Made by a program: the position numbers and the translations under genes. The notes beneath the pieces are model-generated. The model did no database searches. It was not told the DNA's origin and saw only the letters and a list, made by a program, of their open reading frames with translations. 41,223 bases of DNA from an uncultured Ectothiorhodospiraceae bacterium (GTDB lineage: Bacteria > Pseudomonadota > Gammaproteobacteria > UBA9214). Of the stretch, positions 25,544 to 34,483 are shown piece by piece (position 1 is the stretch's first letter; each line of letters opens with the position of its first letter). The stretch spans positions 1 to 41,223 of the forward strand of contig CAMYJI010000020.1 of the NCBI GenBank assembly GCA_947258545.1, given 5' to 3'.

Positions 25544-27238
25544 ATGGGTAAACAGAAAAGCAGGTTGATGATCACCGAGGACGCGGCGTTGGATCACGCC
25601 AATGTTCTGAACCCGGTCATTGGAATGCGAACGCGCGACTTTGTGTCCACAGGCATGGCCGTGATCAAGCAACTTGTGTTGCAACCGGCAATCGGTGTGA
25701 AGCACACCGCGAGCCTGACTGCCGAAATTGTACGCATCCTGGCAGGCGAGTCCGAGATCGAGCTGAATCCAAAGGACAGGCGCTTTGCGGACAAAGCATT
25801 TTTGGAGAGTCCCGTTTTTCGGCGCCTCGCCCAAGGCTGGACGGCGCTACAGAACTCGATTGGCCTTTGGGTTGACGATGTAGATTTCAGTGATGCTGAC
25901 CAGGAGCGTGCCAGATTTGTCGCGCAACTAGTGGTCGATGCGCTGGCCCCGACCAACTTTCTAGTGGGAAACCCATTAGCACTCAGGCGAGCTTTGGAAA
26001 CACGGGGGGGCAGTCTTGCCCGCGGAATGAAGAACTACATTGGCGACATTATTGTCAACGGCGGAATGCCCACTCAGGTCGACGGGAAGCCGTTCGAAGT
26101 TGGGTCGAATCTCGCGACGACACCGGGATCGGTCGTCTTTGAGCATCCGATCGCTGAGCTGATTCAATATGGTGCGACAACCGATAAAGTACGCTCCAGA
26201 CCGATATTCTTTGTTCCTCCACAGATCAACAAGTACTACGTGTATGATCTTTCGCCGGAAAAGAGCATCGTGAAATTCCTGCTTGATCAGGGCTTCCAGG
26301 TTTTCATGATTTCCTGGCGTAACCCTACGGCAGAAGAGCGTGATTGGGGCCTCGCGGAATACGTGGAGGCGCTCGAAGAAGCGATAGATGCCGCCTGTTC
26401 TATCGCACGGCAGCGCCAGCTGGATGCCGTCGGAGCTTGTGCCGGCGGCATTACAATTACCACCGCACTCTGCTACATGGCAGCACTTGGGCGACAGGAC
26501 AAAGTCGCCTCATTGACTTTAATGGTCAACGTGTTGAATTCGCAGGATGATGATACCGTCGCCCATCTGTTTATGAGTGACGACGTCATAGAGGCAGCGC
26601 GCAAACGCTCGGCCCGCAAAGGAGTCCTTGATGGCAAAGACACGGCGCGAGTGTTCAGCTGGATGCGGCCGAATGACTTGATCTGGAATTACGTCGTCAA
26701 TAACTACCTGTTGGGCGAGAAGCCGCCCGCTTTTGATGTGCTGTACTGGAACAGCGACACTACCCGGTTACCGGCGCGATTACACAGCGACTTTCTAAAC
26801 GTTCTGAAAGACAGGCCGTTTGCCAACCCAGGTGCGATGGCGATACGCGACGTTCCCTTGGATATACGCAAAGTGCGATGTCCGGTTTTCGTAACGGGCG
26901 GCACCACAGACCACATCACACCTTGGCAGGCATGCTATCGATCGACACAGCTGTTCCCGGGTGATTCGACCTTCGTTCTGAGTACCGCTGGTCATATACA
27001 GAGCCTGCTTAATCCTCCCGGATCGTCCAAACGGCGGTTCATGACAAATCCGGAAACCCCCGAGGATCCTGAGGAGTGGCTGCAAAACGCAACCGAACAC
27101 GACGATTCGTGGTGGCCATATTGGGTCACTTGGCTAAAGAAGCTAAACGCCACGGAGCGAGTTGCTCCCAAAAAGAGAGGTAATAAAATATTCTCGCCAC
27201 TGCGGGCGGCTCCAGGAAATTATGTCCACGAAAAGTGA
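25544..27238 (+). CDS. phaC: Polyhydroxyalkanoate synthase, class II-like
   Basis: A 564-residue PHA synthase that polymerises (R)-3-hydroxyacyl-CoA into storage polyester. The lipase-like box G297-A-C299-A-G has the nucleophile Cys299; the other triad members are seen in GGTTDHITPW (Asp) and AGHIQSLLNPP (His). The box and the length resemble the Pseudomonas medium-chain (class II) enzymes more than the GYCLGG type of class I. It starts 16 bases after the FadE-like gene and overlaps PhaZ by 17 bases. The last 20 residues are basic. No phasin gene or second synthase is nearby. Confidence 0.92.
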   Translation: MGKQKSRLMITEDAALDHANVLNPVIGMRTRDFVSTGMAVIKQLVLQPAIGVKHTASLTAEIVRILAGESEIELNPKDRRFADKAFLESPVFRRLAQGWTALQNSIGLWVDDVDFSDADQERARFVAQLVVDALAPTNFLVGNPLALRRALETRGGSLARGMKNYIGDIIVNGGMPTQVDGKPFEVGSNLATTPGSVVFEHPIAELIQYGATTDKVRSRPIFFVPPQINKYYVYDLSPEKSIVKFLLDQGFQVFMISWRNPTAEERDWGLAEYVEALEEAIDAACSIARQRQLDAVGACAGGITITTALCYMAALGRQDKVASLTLMVNVLNSQDDDTVAHLFMSDDVIEAARKRSARKGVLDGKDTARVFSWMRPNDLIWNYVVNNYLLGEKPPAFDVLYWNSDTTRLPARLHSDFLNVLKDRPFANPGAMAIRDVPLDIRKVRCPVFVTGGTTDHITPWQACYRSTQLFPGDSTFVLSTAGHIQSLLNPPGSSKRRFMTNPETPEDPEEWLQNATEHDDSWWPYWVTWLKKLNATERVAPKKRGNKIFSPLRAAPGNYVHEK

Positions 27239-28127
27239 CCGCATGTCCGCCGGCCCGACCGCCCAGATCGAGCCGCATCAGATTTATCATTCCTATGAGA
27301 CGATCGACGGCGAGCATTTGCGAGTGGCTATGACCCGGCCGCGGAATGCGCACTCCACGCCCCTGCTTATTTTCAACGGCATTGGTGCATCGCTGGACAT
27401 AGTTGAGCCGTTCATGCGCAGGATGACGAAACACCGCGTGATCTCGTTTGATCTTCCGGGGGTCGGCGGTTCGGATGCGTCACACAGGTTCCGACGCATG
27501 TCGGGTTTCTCGCAACTGACAGCCCGATTGCTCGACAGGCTCGGTGTCGACAAGGTGTTCGTCATGGGGGTTTCATGGGGCGGGGGGCTGGCTCAGCAGT
27601 TTGCGCTCGATTATGAGAAACGATGTCAAAAGCTCTTGCTTGCGGCGACTTCCACCGGGCATATCATGGTGCCACCGTCTTTGCGCGTCATGCTGCACAT
27701 GGCTACGCCGCTCAGATACCTCTCCGCCGGCTATTTCAAGAGAATCGCCGGCACAATCTATGGCGGTGACTTCCGCTCAGACGAACGCCTGCGTGGCCGC
27801 TACGCGCGTTTAATGTCACCTCCCTCGCTGTTAGGTTACCTGAATCAGCTGTATGCGATGACTGGCTGGACCAGCATCTTTCGTGCGCACCGTATTCGGC
27901 AGCCCGTGCTGATCATGGCGGGAGAGGACGATCCGATCGTGACGATGTCGAACGCTCGAGTGCTCAATACGTTGATTCCCGATTCACAAGTCAAGGTTTT
28001 TGACTGCGGGCATTTGTTCATCCTGACCCGCCTGTCTTCTTGCGTTTCTGCTATCGAGGATTTTCTTACGACCACGCACACAACACTTCGCCACGAGGGA
28101 GAATGCAATGGGGCTATTGCTCACTAG
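27222..28127 (+). CDS. phaZ: Intracellular mcl-PHA depolymerase, alpha/beta hydrolase
   Basis: A 301-residue alpha/beta hydrolase. The start ATG 27222 is chosen because AGGA lies 5 bases upstream; the frame is open from 27162 inside phaC. The lipase box G116-V-S118-W-G120, an Asp in MAGEDDPIV and a His in DCGHLF form the triad. The segment LLIFNGIGASLDIVEPF closely resembles the intracellular mcl-PHA depolymerases of pseudomonads. Its role would be to release 3-hydroxy acids from stored polymer. It overlaps the MaoC gene by 20 bases, so synthase, depolymerase and hydratase are one coupled block. Confidence 0.87.
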   Translation: MSTKSDRMSAGPTAQIEPHQIYHSYETIDGEHLRVAMTRPRNAHSTPLLIFNGIGASLDIVEPFMRRMTKHRVISFDLPGVGGSDASHRFRRMSGFSQLTARLLDRLGVDKVFVMGVSWGGGLAQQFALDYEKRCQKLLLAATSTGHIMVPPSLRVMLHMATPLRYLSAGYFKRIAGTIYGGDFRSDERLRGRYARLMSPPSLLGYLNQLYAMTGWTSIFRAHRIRQPVLIMAGEDDPIVTMSNARVLNTLIPDSQVKVFDCGHLFILTRLSSCVSAIEDFLTTTHTTLRHEGECNGAIAH

Positions 28128-28566
28128 AGACACGCTTGAAGATCATGTTGGTGAAGAAATCGGGGTATCGCCGTGGGTAGAGGTCACGCAGGCAGACGTT
28201 AACTCATTTGCCGAGATAACGCGTGATTCGCAGTTCATCCACATAGATCCAGAAAGCGCAGCGCAGACCCCCTTCGGCGGAACAATTGCACACGGTTTCT
28301 TCACGCTGTCATTGCTGACCTATTTTCTTGATGAGGGCGTCGGCGTGAGTATTGAGGGCACGAAGATGGGGATCAATTACGGCTTCGACAAGGTCCGTTT
28401 TCTGGCGCCGGTCCGTGTTGGCAAGAGGATTCGAGGTCGGATCAAACTCGATTCCGTCGAGGAATCGAAGCCCGGTCAATTCCGTCTGAACTATGAAGTG
28501 GCTATCGAGATTGAGGATGAGGGAAAGCCTGCGTTGATAGCTGAGTGGCTGACGGTGGTGAATTGA
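28108..28566 (+). CDS. MaoC-family (R)-enoyl-CoA hydratase, PhaJ-like
   Basis: A 152-residue hot-dog fold protein. The hydratase 2 signature is seen as D40-SQFI-H45 followed by FGGTIAHGF. It adds water to trans-2-enoyl-CoA to give the (R)-3-hydroxyacyl-CoA that PhaC needs. GAGGGAG precedes the ATG. As the last gene of the block it links the FadE-like dehydrogenase to PhaC, the known PhaJ role. MaoC domains can also serve other dehydrations, but the context is clear. Confidence 0.87.
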   Translation: MGLLLTRDTLEDHVGEEIGVSPWVEVTQADVNSFAEITRDSQFIHIDPESAAQTPFGGTIAHGFFTLSLLTYFLDEGVGVSIEGTKMGINYGFDKVRFLAPVRVGKRIRGRIKLDSVEESKPGQFRLNYEVAIEIEDEGKPALIAEWLTVVN

Positions 28567-28909
28567 TATCGGCCTTGTGCCAATCGATCACGCAATTGCT
28601 ATCAGCGGCTCGTGTGACTTTTTTGTGTAATTCAGCAGCCTTGCTGGCGAGCCGTGGAGCCGGAGAGAGTCTTGCCGCCAAAAAAGACACGGTTGATGTC
28701 TTGATGGCGGTGAGTTTACGATGGGTTACAGGACAAGAAATGGCGCGGAATCGCACCCAATTTTGTGACCAGTTTTGGCGGTGACTGACACAAAAGGGGC
28801 CGATCGGCGTTAATCGACGTCTAACCGAATTTCGGATTACGCTTTATATATCAGTAAGATATCGATTTTCGCCGATCAATAACGACTGACACATTAGACA
28901 GGTTTAGTG
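28567..28909. other. Intergenic region between convergent phaCZJ-type operon and mscS
   Basis: No gene can be supported. A hairpin sits at 28675-28710. The stretch 28840-28890 is AT-rich and includes TATATATCAG, but no gene follows it on the plus strand. The tRNA-derived repeat starts at 28910. Confidence 0.4.
28675..28710 (+). terminator. Two-part hairpin, possible end of the plus-strand operon
   Basis: CCGCCA (28675-28680) pairs with TGGCGG (28705-28710), and inside it AAGACA (28684-28689) pairs with TGTCTT (28697-28702). There is no clear T-tract after it, so it may act as an mRNA end-protecting structure rather than a classical terminator. Confidence 0.4.
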
Positions 28910-29027
28910 CTCCGAAGGCAGGGGTCACAGGTTCGACCAATCGCGTAGCGATTGGGACGCATGAACGAAGTGAGTCCGCCCGAAGGGCGAGGGCCGAAGG
29001 CCCGAGTCAATCCTCTCGGGCGCGCCA
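28910..29027 (+). repeat. tRNA-Arg 3' fragment, copy 3, split by a hairpin-rich insert
   Basis: Positions 28910-28936 are identical over 27 bases to 5165-5191 (anticodon loop to T-loop of tRNA-Arg). After a 72-base insert the 3' end resumes at 29009-29027 with one mismatch to copy 1. The insert holds CCAATCGC/GCGATTGG (28937-28955, loop GTA), CGCCC/GGGCG (28977-28989, loop GAA) and GGGCC/GGCCC (28991-29003, loop GAA). GAC at 28956-28958 can pair with GTC at 28974-28976. It lies between two convergent gene groups. Confidence 0.8.
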
Positions 29028-29136
29028 TTTTCTTCGTTTGAGGGCGCGTAAGGACGTGTTTGTTAGTAAGCAGCCGGAGACGCTCGCCGACAAATTCTCT
29101 CATTGCCCTTAACAAGTCGTGTCGGTTTGACCATCT

Positions 29137-30045
29137 TCATTGTGGCTTGCCGGTCTCCTGGATGCTGCCTTCTTCCGCGGATGTGATTCGGACTTGCAGA
29201 GGTTCCTTCAAGTCAAGATGCACGTCGCGTTGCGGGAAGGCCACCACGATTCCGTGCTCGGCGAAAAGTTCGCAGATGCGGTAACGGATATCGCTTCGAA
29301 TCTCGCGAAGCAGCCTCTCGCCCGTCACGTCGCACCAGAAATAGGCATCAAATATCAGCGAATTGTCGCCAAAATCTTCAAACACGATATTGGGTAACGG
29401 GTCATTCTTGACCTGATCCTGTTCAGTCACCGCCTGCAAAAAGAGTTTCGAGACCTCCCGAACGGGTGAACCGTATTCGACGCCAACGCGTACCGTCGTG
29501 CGAATCTCCTGATCAACCAGCGTCCAGTTAACAACAGTTCGCTCAAGCAGTTGGCTATTCGGCACCAACAAGTGCACGCCGTCAGTTCTGCGAATTCGGG
29601 TCGATCGATTTCCAACACGTTCGACGGTTCCCTGCCAGGCATCGAACTCTATGAAGTCTCCAATGCGGATGGGGCGCTCCGCCATCAGGATCCAGCCGCT
29701 GAAAAAGTTATTGATAATGTTCTGAGCGCCAAAACCAACGCCAATCGCAATTGCACCGGTGGCAAACGCGAAAGCAGTTAGCGGAATGCCGAGCAGGCTG
29801 AGAGCAGTCAGCACTACGAGCAGCAAGATCGAGAAGAACACGATCCGCTTCAAAGTATGAATGACATCAGCGCGCAGCTTTGTGTGGGCAAGCCGACGAC
29901 CAAGAATATAGCCAACGAATCTGCCAACGAAATAGCCCGCTATCAGCAAAGCGAGGACGGAAATTATCTGCCCCACCGTAATCGCCTGGCCACTCGGTGC
30001 GGTAGCCAGCGCGTAACTCCAGAATTCTTTTGCTTCGTCCAACAT
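29137..30045 (-). CDS. MscS-family mechanosensitive channel
   Basis: A 302-residue small-conductance mechanosensitive channel that releases solutes when the membrane is stretched. Three membrane segments are visible at about residues 22-46, 66-88 and 90-115; the third includes the Gly/Ala-rich pore helix GAIAIGVGFGAQNIINNF. The beta domain follows (GDFIEFDAWQGTVERVGNRS) and then the alpha/beta cytoplasmic domain. The length is close to E. coli MscS (286). It converges with the phaC operon and is followed at once by the tRNA-like repeat. It is unlikely to be part of the RimK transcript, 38 bases away, but this cannot be excluded. Confidence 0.9.
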   Translation of the reverse strand: MLDEAKEFWSYALATAPSGQAITVGQIISVLALLIAGYFVGRFVGYILGRRLAHTKLRADVIHTLKRIVFFSILLLVVLTALSLLGIPLTAFAFATGAIAIGVGFGAQNIINNFFSGWILMAERPIRIGDFIEFDAWQGTVERVGNRSTRIRRTDGVHLLVPNSQLLERTVVNWTLVDQEIRTTVRVGVEYGSPVREVSKLFLQAVTEQDQVKNDPLPNIVFEDFGDNSLIFDAYFWCDVTGERLLREIRSDIRYRICELFAEHGIVVAFPQRDVHLDLKEPLQVRITSAEEGSIQETGKPQ

Positions 30046-30083
30046 TATGAATACATAAACTAGATAGTTATTCTGCGGCAGAT

Positions 30084-30989
30084 TCAGCCTTTGCCGCGCG
30101 TTCGGGTCTTACCCTGTTTGGCGTTTTTCTCGATGAACTCGATAATCATGGCGGCAATGTCTTTATTTGTTGCCGTTTCAATTCCCTCCAGCCCCGGGCT
30201 GGAATTTACTTCCATTACCACGGGTCCATGGTTCGATCGCAGCAGGTCGACACCGGCAACGTTGAGCCCCATCACTTTTGCTGATCGCACAGCCGTCGAC
30301 CTTTCTTCGGGCGTGATCTTAATGAGGCTGGCAGACCCACCACGATGAAGGTTCGAGCGGAATTCGCCCTCTTTTCCCTGCCTCCGCATTGCGGCAACTA
30401 CTTTGTCGCCAATAACCAGGCATCGAATATCCGCGCCGCCGGCCTCGGCAATGAACTCCTGAACCATGAAATTCGCTTTCAAGCCACGAAACGCCTCTAT
30501 GACGCTTTCCGCGGCCTTCCTGGTTTCCGCTAATACGACGCCCACACCCTGCGTCCCTTCCAGCAACTTGATAACGACGGGCGCGCCGCCCGTAATTCTC
30601 AGCAGATCTTCGGTATCGTCGGGTGAGTTAGCAAAACCGGTCACCGGAAGGCCGATCCCGCGCCTGGCCAGGAGCTGCGATGCTCGCAATTTGTCTCGTG
30701 AGCGGGTTATCGCAACAGACTCGTTTACTGAGTAAACGCCCATCATTTCAAACTGCCGGACAACAGCCGTTCCGTAAAAGGAGATCGACGCACCGATGCG
30801 TGGAATAATCGCATCCACGCCGGTGATCTCTTCGCCCTTCAAATGAACGCTTGGATTGTGGCTTGTGATGTTCATGTAGCAGTGCTTGTGATTGATAACG
30901 AGAACATCGTGTCCCCGTTCCTTGCTTGCCTCAACAAGCCGTCTCGTTGAATACAGGTTTTTGTTTGTTGAAAGGATTCCGATTTTCAT
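30084..30989 (-). CDS. rimK: RimK-type alpha-L-glutamate ligase
   Basis: A 301-residue ATP-grasp enzyme of the RimK family, which adds glutamate residues to the C-terminus of ribosomal protein S6. The N-terminal pre-ATP-grasp domain ([18 protein letters not shown]) and the ATP-grasp core ([18 protein letters not shown], then [15 protein letters not shown] with metal ligands E and N) are complete. The size equals E. coli RimK (300). A RimB-type protease is encoded two genes upstream in the same direction, which strengthens the assignment. Confidence 0.9.
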   Translation of the reverse strand: MKIGILSTNKNLYSTRRLVEASKERGHDVLVINHKHCYMNITSHNPSVHLKGEEITGVDAIIPRIGASISFYGTAVVRQFEMMGVYSVNESVAITRSRDKLRASQLLARRGIGLPVTGFANSPDDTEDLLRITGGAPVVIKLLEGTQGVGVVLAETRKAAESVIEAFRGLKANFMVQEFIAEAGGADIRCLVIGDKVVAAMRRQGKEGEFRSNLHRGGSASLIKITPEERSTAVRSAKVMGLNVAGVDLLRSNHGPVVMEVNSSPGLEGIETATNKDIAAMIIEFIEKNAKQGKTRTRGKG

Positions 30990-31031
30990 AGATGTATCCC
31001 GTATCGAATTATTTGCGACTTTAGGTGCTGA

Positions 31032-32060
31032 TCAGGCACCTATAGATTGATCGTCATGAACGGATGCAAACGACTGAACGACATCGGCGGCCGTCGGCAC
31101 GTCTGCAAAGGAGCTCAAGTTGAATAGCGCATCGCCCTCATGAGCCAGCGGCAGATTGCTGCGGCCGATGACAATCCCGTCAAAAGGCGCAAGCACATCT
31201 TCCTCGGCCTCGCCGAGAGGGTCACTTATCGTCGCGAGGCGCTGGCCCTTCGTAATCATGCTGCCCAATTTCGCCTTGCCACTCACGATCCCACTGTTGC
31301 TGGCGCGCACCCACTGGGTTGATCGTGCGATGATGGGAGTGACGGGTTTAGACTGCTTGCTGGCCGGCAGCATGCCAATGTGGCGCATTGCGCTGAAGAT
31401 ACCCCGAACTCCTGCACGAATACTCGTCTCGTCAAACCGCAATGCCTCGCCTGCCTCATAGATCAACATCGGCATGCCTCGCGCAGATGCACATTCGCGT
31501 AAGGACCCGTCGCGAATGTTCGAATTGATGATTACTGGAGCGCCAAAAGCGCCTGCGAATTCGAGAGTATGCGGATCGTCGAGATTCGCCCGGATCTGGG
31601 GGAAATTGGATCGATTGATGGCACCTGTGTGCAAGTCGATACCGTAGTCGGCTTTGGACAGGATCTGCTGATTGAAGGTGTGTGCCAACCGCGCTGCAAT
31701 CGAGCCTTTCGGGCTACCAGGAAACGAACGGTTGAGGTCGCGCCTGTCCGGTAAGTAGCGCGATTGGTCCAGGAATCCGTGCACGTTCACAATAGGCACG
31801 GCGAGCAGGGTTCCGCGAAGTGATCGAAGGGTCTTTCGTTTCAGCAGGCGACGAATGATCTCCACACCATTCAATTCATCACCATGGATTGCGGCAGAGA
31901 CGAACAATACCGGTCCCGCCTGGCGGCCGCAGATAACCTGCACCGGCATACTGAGCGATGTAGACGTGTACAGATCTGCGACCGGCAAGCTGACATTGAC
32001 CCGATCGCCGGGGTTGATCTGAGTGTCGCCGATTTTAATGGGCTTGTTCTTCGACTTCAT
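31032..32060 (-). CDS. Succinylglutamate desuccinylase/aspartoacylase family protein
   Basis: A 342-residue zinc hydrolase. The zinc-binding residues are H59 and E62 (IHGDELNGVE) and H144 (IDLHTG), as in aspartoacylase and AstE. The C-terminal part (about 255-330) is a beta-rich lobe. Genes of this type commonly accompany rimK and rimB in gammaproteobacteria, so a role with glutamate-modified protein or a related amide is possible. It overlaps the rimB-type gene by 4 bases and precedes rimK by 42 bases, so the three are likely one transcript. The natural substrate is unknown. Confidence 0.83.
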   Translation of the reverse strand: MKSKNKPIKIGDTQINPGDRVNVSLPVADLYTSTSLSMPVQVICGRQAGPVLFVSAAIHGDELNGVEIIRRLLKRKTLRSLRGTLLAVPIVNVHGFLDQSRYLPDRRDLNRSFPGSPKGSIAARLAHTFNQQILSKADYGIDLHTGAINRSNFPQIRANLDDPHTLEFAGAFGAPVIINSNIRDGSLRECASARGMPMLIYEAGEALRFDETSIRAGVRGIFSAMRHIGMLPASKQSKPVTPIIARSTQWVRASNSGIVSGKAKLGSMITKGQRLATISDPLGEAEEDVLAPFDGIVIGRSNLPLAHEGDALFNLSSFADVPTAADVVQSFASVHDDQSIGA

Positions 32061-32521
32061 TTGCTACGCTTCCTAAATCGTTTCTTCTTGCCAACAAGAT
32101 ATGAGCGCGCCGGATCTACCTGCGCTCGATTCTTGATCGCGGTGCGACCCAGCAGCATGCGAAACAGCATGTCATCGCGAGACGTTAGCGTTACCTCGAT
32201 TGGCCATGCAAGATTGCCAATCGCCAAAGTCGTCTCTATGACAAACCGTTCTTCCTTGTGTCCGCCGGAATCTGTGACTATTCGCTTGTCGAGCACGTCC
32301 GCATTACAGGTGACCACAGTGTCGAGATCTTTCTGCAGTGGATGAATACGGAACTCAACTCGATCACGACCGTGTTCGGAGTATGCGCGCAGTTCGAATG
32401 CGTGCAGCGCCGATGTGCGGGCACCGGTATCTACCTTCGCTTTGATTTGTTTGATACCAATGTCCGGGAGCCTGACCCACTCCCGCCAACCAAAAGTATG
32501 AATCTCGGAATTTGAATTCAT
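32057..32521 (-). CDS. rimB: RimB-type retropepsin-like protease
   Basis: A 154-residue protein from ATG 32521 (MNSNSEIHTFGWREW). The frame is open to 32605, but that extension lies inside the porin gene and lacks a ribosome-binding site. The motif K-V-D31-T-G-A-R-T-S-A-L-H is the single aspartate active site of the retropepsin-like family called ATP-dependent zinc protease or RimB. RimB removes or trims the glutamates that RimK adds to S6, as described in pseudomonads. The gene is coupled to the aspartoacylase-like gene by a 4-base overlap. Confidence 0.85.
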   Translation of the reverse strand: MNSNSEIHTFGWREWVRLPDIGIKQIKAKVDTGARTSALHAFELRAYSEHGRDRVEFRIHPLQKDLDTVVTCNADVLDKRIVTDSGGHKEERFVIETTLAIGNLAWPIEVTLTSRDDMLFRMLLGRTAIKNRAQVDPARSYLVGKKKRFRKRSK

Positions 32522-32537
32522 TTTCTTTACCCGAGGA

Positions 32538-33668
32538 TCAAAATGACCAATGGAAGCGGACGCCTGCGACAATTGCTGATGACCCGGGAGCAGAGTCGGT
32601 TGCATCGAAAGCAGGAACTTCCACGTACTGGATTGACGGGGTTATGTGGCCGCTGTCGTCGAGTACCGGAATACGAAAATAGATCTCGGAATCCAGAGCA
32701 TTTTCGCGACCCGACCCGCTAAAACGTTCAGCTATCCTGGTGCCAGCAACGCCTATCCCGAGGACACCACGGCGCGTCCTCAGTTGATACGCGACGGCGA
32801 GGAACCGGTCGGCGACAGATGCGTACGAATTGGCCACTCCAGCGCGAACGTTTATTGCATTTTCACCGGACTGCCAGCCAAAGACACCATAGGCTCCATA
32901 GTTGATTTCGTCATCGACCATGTTGTCTTCGACGTTCTGATCGTCGTTTCTGAGCCAGGCACCGATCCGCCATGAGGTTCTGTCATTCAGCCAGCTGGCC
33001 CCGGATCCGAGGAACACGCCGCGACCATCATCATTAAGGTCCAGCAAATCCTGGTAGGACCGATCCGGCGTGTCGGCGATGCCATCGGAGCCGGAGACGA
33101 CAATGGTTATTTCCGGTCGTCGATCGTTGCCAAGCACGCGGAATACACCGCCCAATGTATAGTCCGGAAAAGCAATTGTCGCGTTGTTGACAAAACTGCC
33201 GTTCAGAAAGTGTTTGTTCTCGTCATTCGCTATTCGGCCGCGGTCGAGCCAGGCGGACGGGTCAATCAGGCCCAACATCACTGAGCGACCATCTTCCATA
33301 AATAACGTGTAGTTAAGTTCTGAAATCTGCACCCCACCGTTCCCGCCGGCGGTAAGCACGGAACCCGCATCGCCGTTTACGGTGGGATAAAAAGCGGAAA
33401 CGCCGTTCGACGCAGGCGATGTGCTCGCCTCGATATAAAGCAACCACTCGCCACGCTCTTGCTCTATCGTGGCGAAAAGATCTGCGGATGCAGTCAATTC
33501 AGCCTCCGCCCTATTGTCATCGGTATCCTGATAAATAGTCGTGATGCCGCCTTCCCAGGCGATCTCCTGCGCGCCTACGGCGGAGTTGGCGAAGTAGCTC
33601 GCTAACGCCACGAGCACGAGGCTATTCGATAGATATCGGCCAGTACTTGAGCAATATCCGACAATCAC
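32538..33668 (-). CDS. Predicted outer-membrane porin
   Basis: A 376-residue protein with a signal peptide (hydrophobic residues about 15-33, ending VGAQ) and a body of alternating beta-strand patterns ending in the aromatic FHWSF, as expected for an outer-membrane barrel. Segments such as ISELNYTLFMEDGRSVMLGLIDPSAWLD recall carbohydrate-selective porins of the OprB type, but the similarity is judged by eye. It overlaps the DUF2490 gene upstream by 4 bases and lies 16 bases before the rimB-type gene. Confidence 0.68.
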   Translation of the reverse strand: MIVGYCSSTGRYLSNSLVLVALASYFANSAVGAQEIAWEGGITTIYQDTDDNRAEAELTASADLFATIEQERGEWLLYIEASTSPASNGVSAFYPTVNGDAGSVLTAGGNGGVQISELNYTLFMEDGRSVMLGLIDPSAWLDRGRIANDENKHFLNGSFVNNATIAFPDYTLGGVFRVLGNDRRPEITIVVSGSDGIADTPDRSYQDLLDLNDDGRGVFLGSGASWLNDRTSWRIGAWLRNDDQNVEDNMVDDEINYGAYGVFGWQSGENAINVRAGVANSYASVADRFLAVAYQLRTRRGVLGIGVAGTRIAERFSGSGRENALDSEIYFRIPVLDDSGHITPSIQYVEVPAFDATDSAPGSSAIVAGVRFHWSF

Positions 33669-34378
33669 AATATCACCTTGAAGCTCAGAACGCCGAGGTG
33701 ATTGCTTCGATTTTCGGCGTCATCTCTCCACAGATACTGATTCATATAGCCGGCTTCGATGGAAAACCGGTCACTTAGGCGCCGACCAAACCCCATAAAT
33801 GTACGGTTCTGGCCGAGACCGGCTTCGCCACCCCAATCCGTGTCTCTGAGATCGACGATCGGCTCGATTCCGATAATCAGATTCGTATTTCCGCTCTCAC
33901 CGATTGGCATTATATACTTCGCCATGTAGCGAAGAACGAAGCCAACATCATCACCAACGCTGACCGAGCGCTGCTCGAACCTGACACGCATCGACAGGCG
34001 TCCGCTATTCCATCTGCCGGCAGTCCAATCGATCTGCTGCCAATATCGATTCTCGTCCGCAACTTCGCCGGCAGAATTTCTGGTTCGAAAACGCGCGTAT
34101 CCGACCCAACCATTGACGTTGTCACTGATCTCGTAGCCGAGACCTGGGCGTACCAGCCACTGATTGACCCCGCCACCCAGATCAAAATATCGCGCTTGGG
34201 CATCGAACCAATACCGCCACCGGCTGTCCTCACCGTCGGTTTTGAAAGCGTCTGTTGTCGAAAACGTGATCCAGGCTCCCGGATCGTCTTCAGTGGCAGA
34301 AGCTGCCAGCGGGGTTGCCATACAGATTACCGAGATTGCCGATATCAATAAATTCACGTAACGGTGATTACAATTCAT
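33665..34378 (-). CDS. DUF2490-family protein
   Basis: A 237-residue exported protein. The signal peptide is clear (LLISAISVICMATPLAASA). The body is rich in aromatic beta-strand patterns (WRYWFDAQARYFDLGGGVNQW, read in two parts) and resembles DUF2490, a family predicted to form a small outer-membrane barrel. It ends LGVLSFKVIL. The stop overlaps the start of the porin gene by 4 bases, so the two outer-membrane proteins are made together. The function is unknown. Confidence 0.75.
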   Translation of the reverse strand: MNCNHRYVNLLISAISVICMATPLAASATEDDPGAWITFSTTDAFKTDGEDSRWRYWFDAQARYFDLGGGVNQWLVRPGLGYEISDNVNGWVGYARFRTRNSAGEVADENRYWQQIDWTAGRWNSGRLSMRVRFEQRSVSVGDDVGFVLRYMAKYIMPIGESGNTNLIIGIEPIVDLRDTDWGGEAGLGQNRTFMGFGRRLSDRFSIEAGYMNQYLWRDDAENRSNHLGVLSFKVIL

Positions 34379-34483
34379 TTTGCAGTCCTCGAAGTTCGAA
34401 GAATTGATCTCGCAAACCAGCCAATTACCGTGTCGATCAAGAGCATCATCAACATCAACGGCGATCGGGGAAAAGCGACCGTG

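Noticed and set aside
28545..28784. A 79-residue plus-strand frame after the MaoC gene
   Set aside because: It overlaps the MaoC end, has no ribosome-binding site and contains the hairpin at 28675-28710.
5283..29027. The hairpin repeats as integron attC sites
   Set aside because: They lack the attC core arrangement (RYYYAAC at one end, GTTRRRY at the other), no integron integrase is seen, and the blocks between them are multi-gene operons on both strands.
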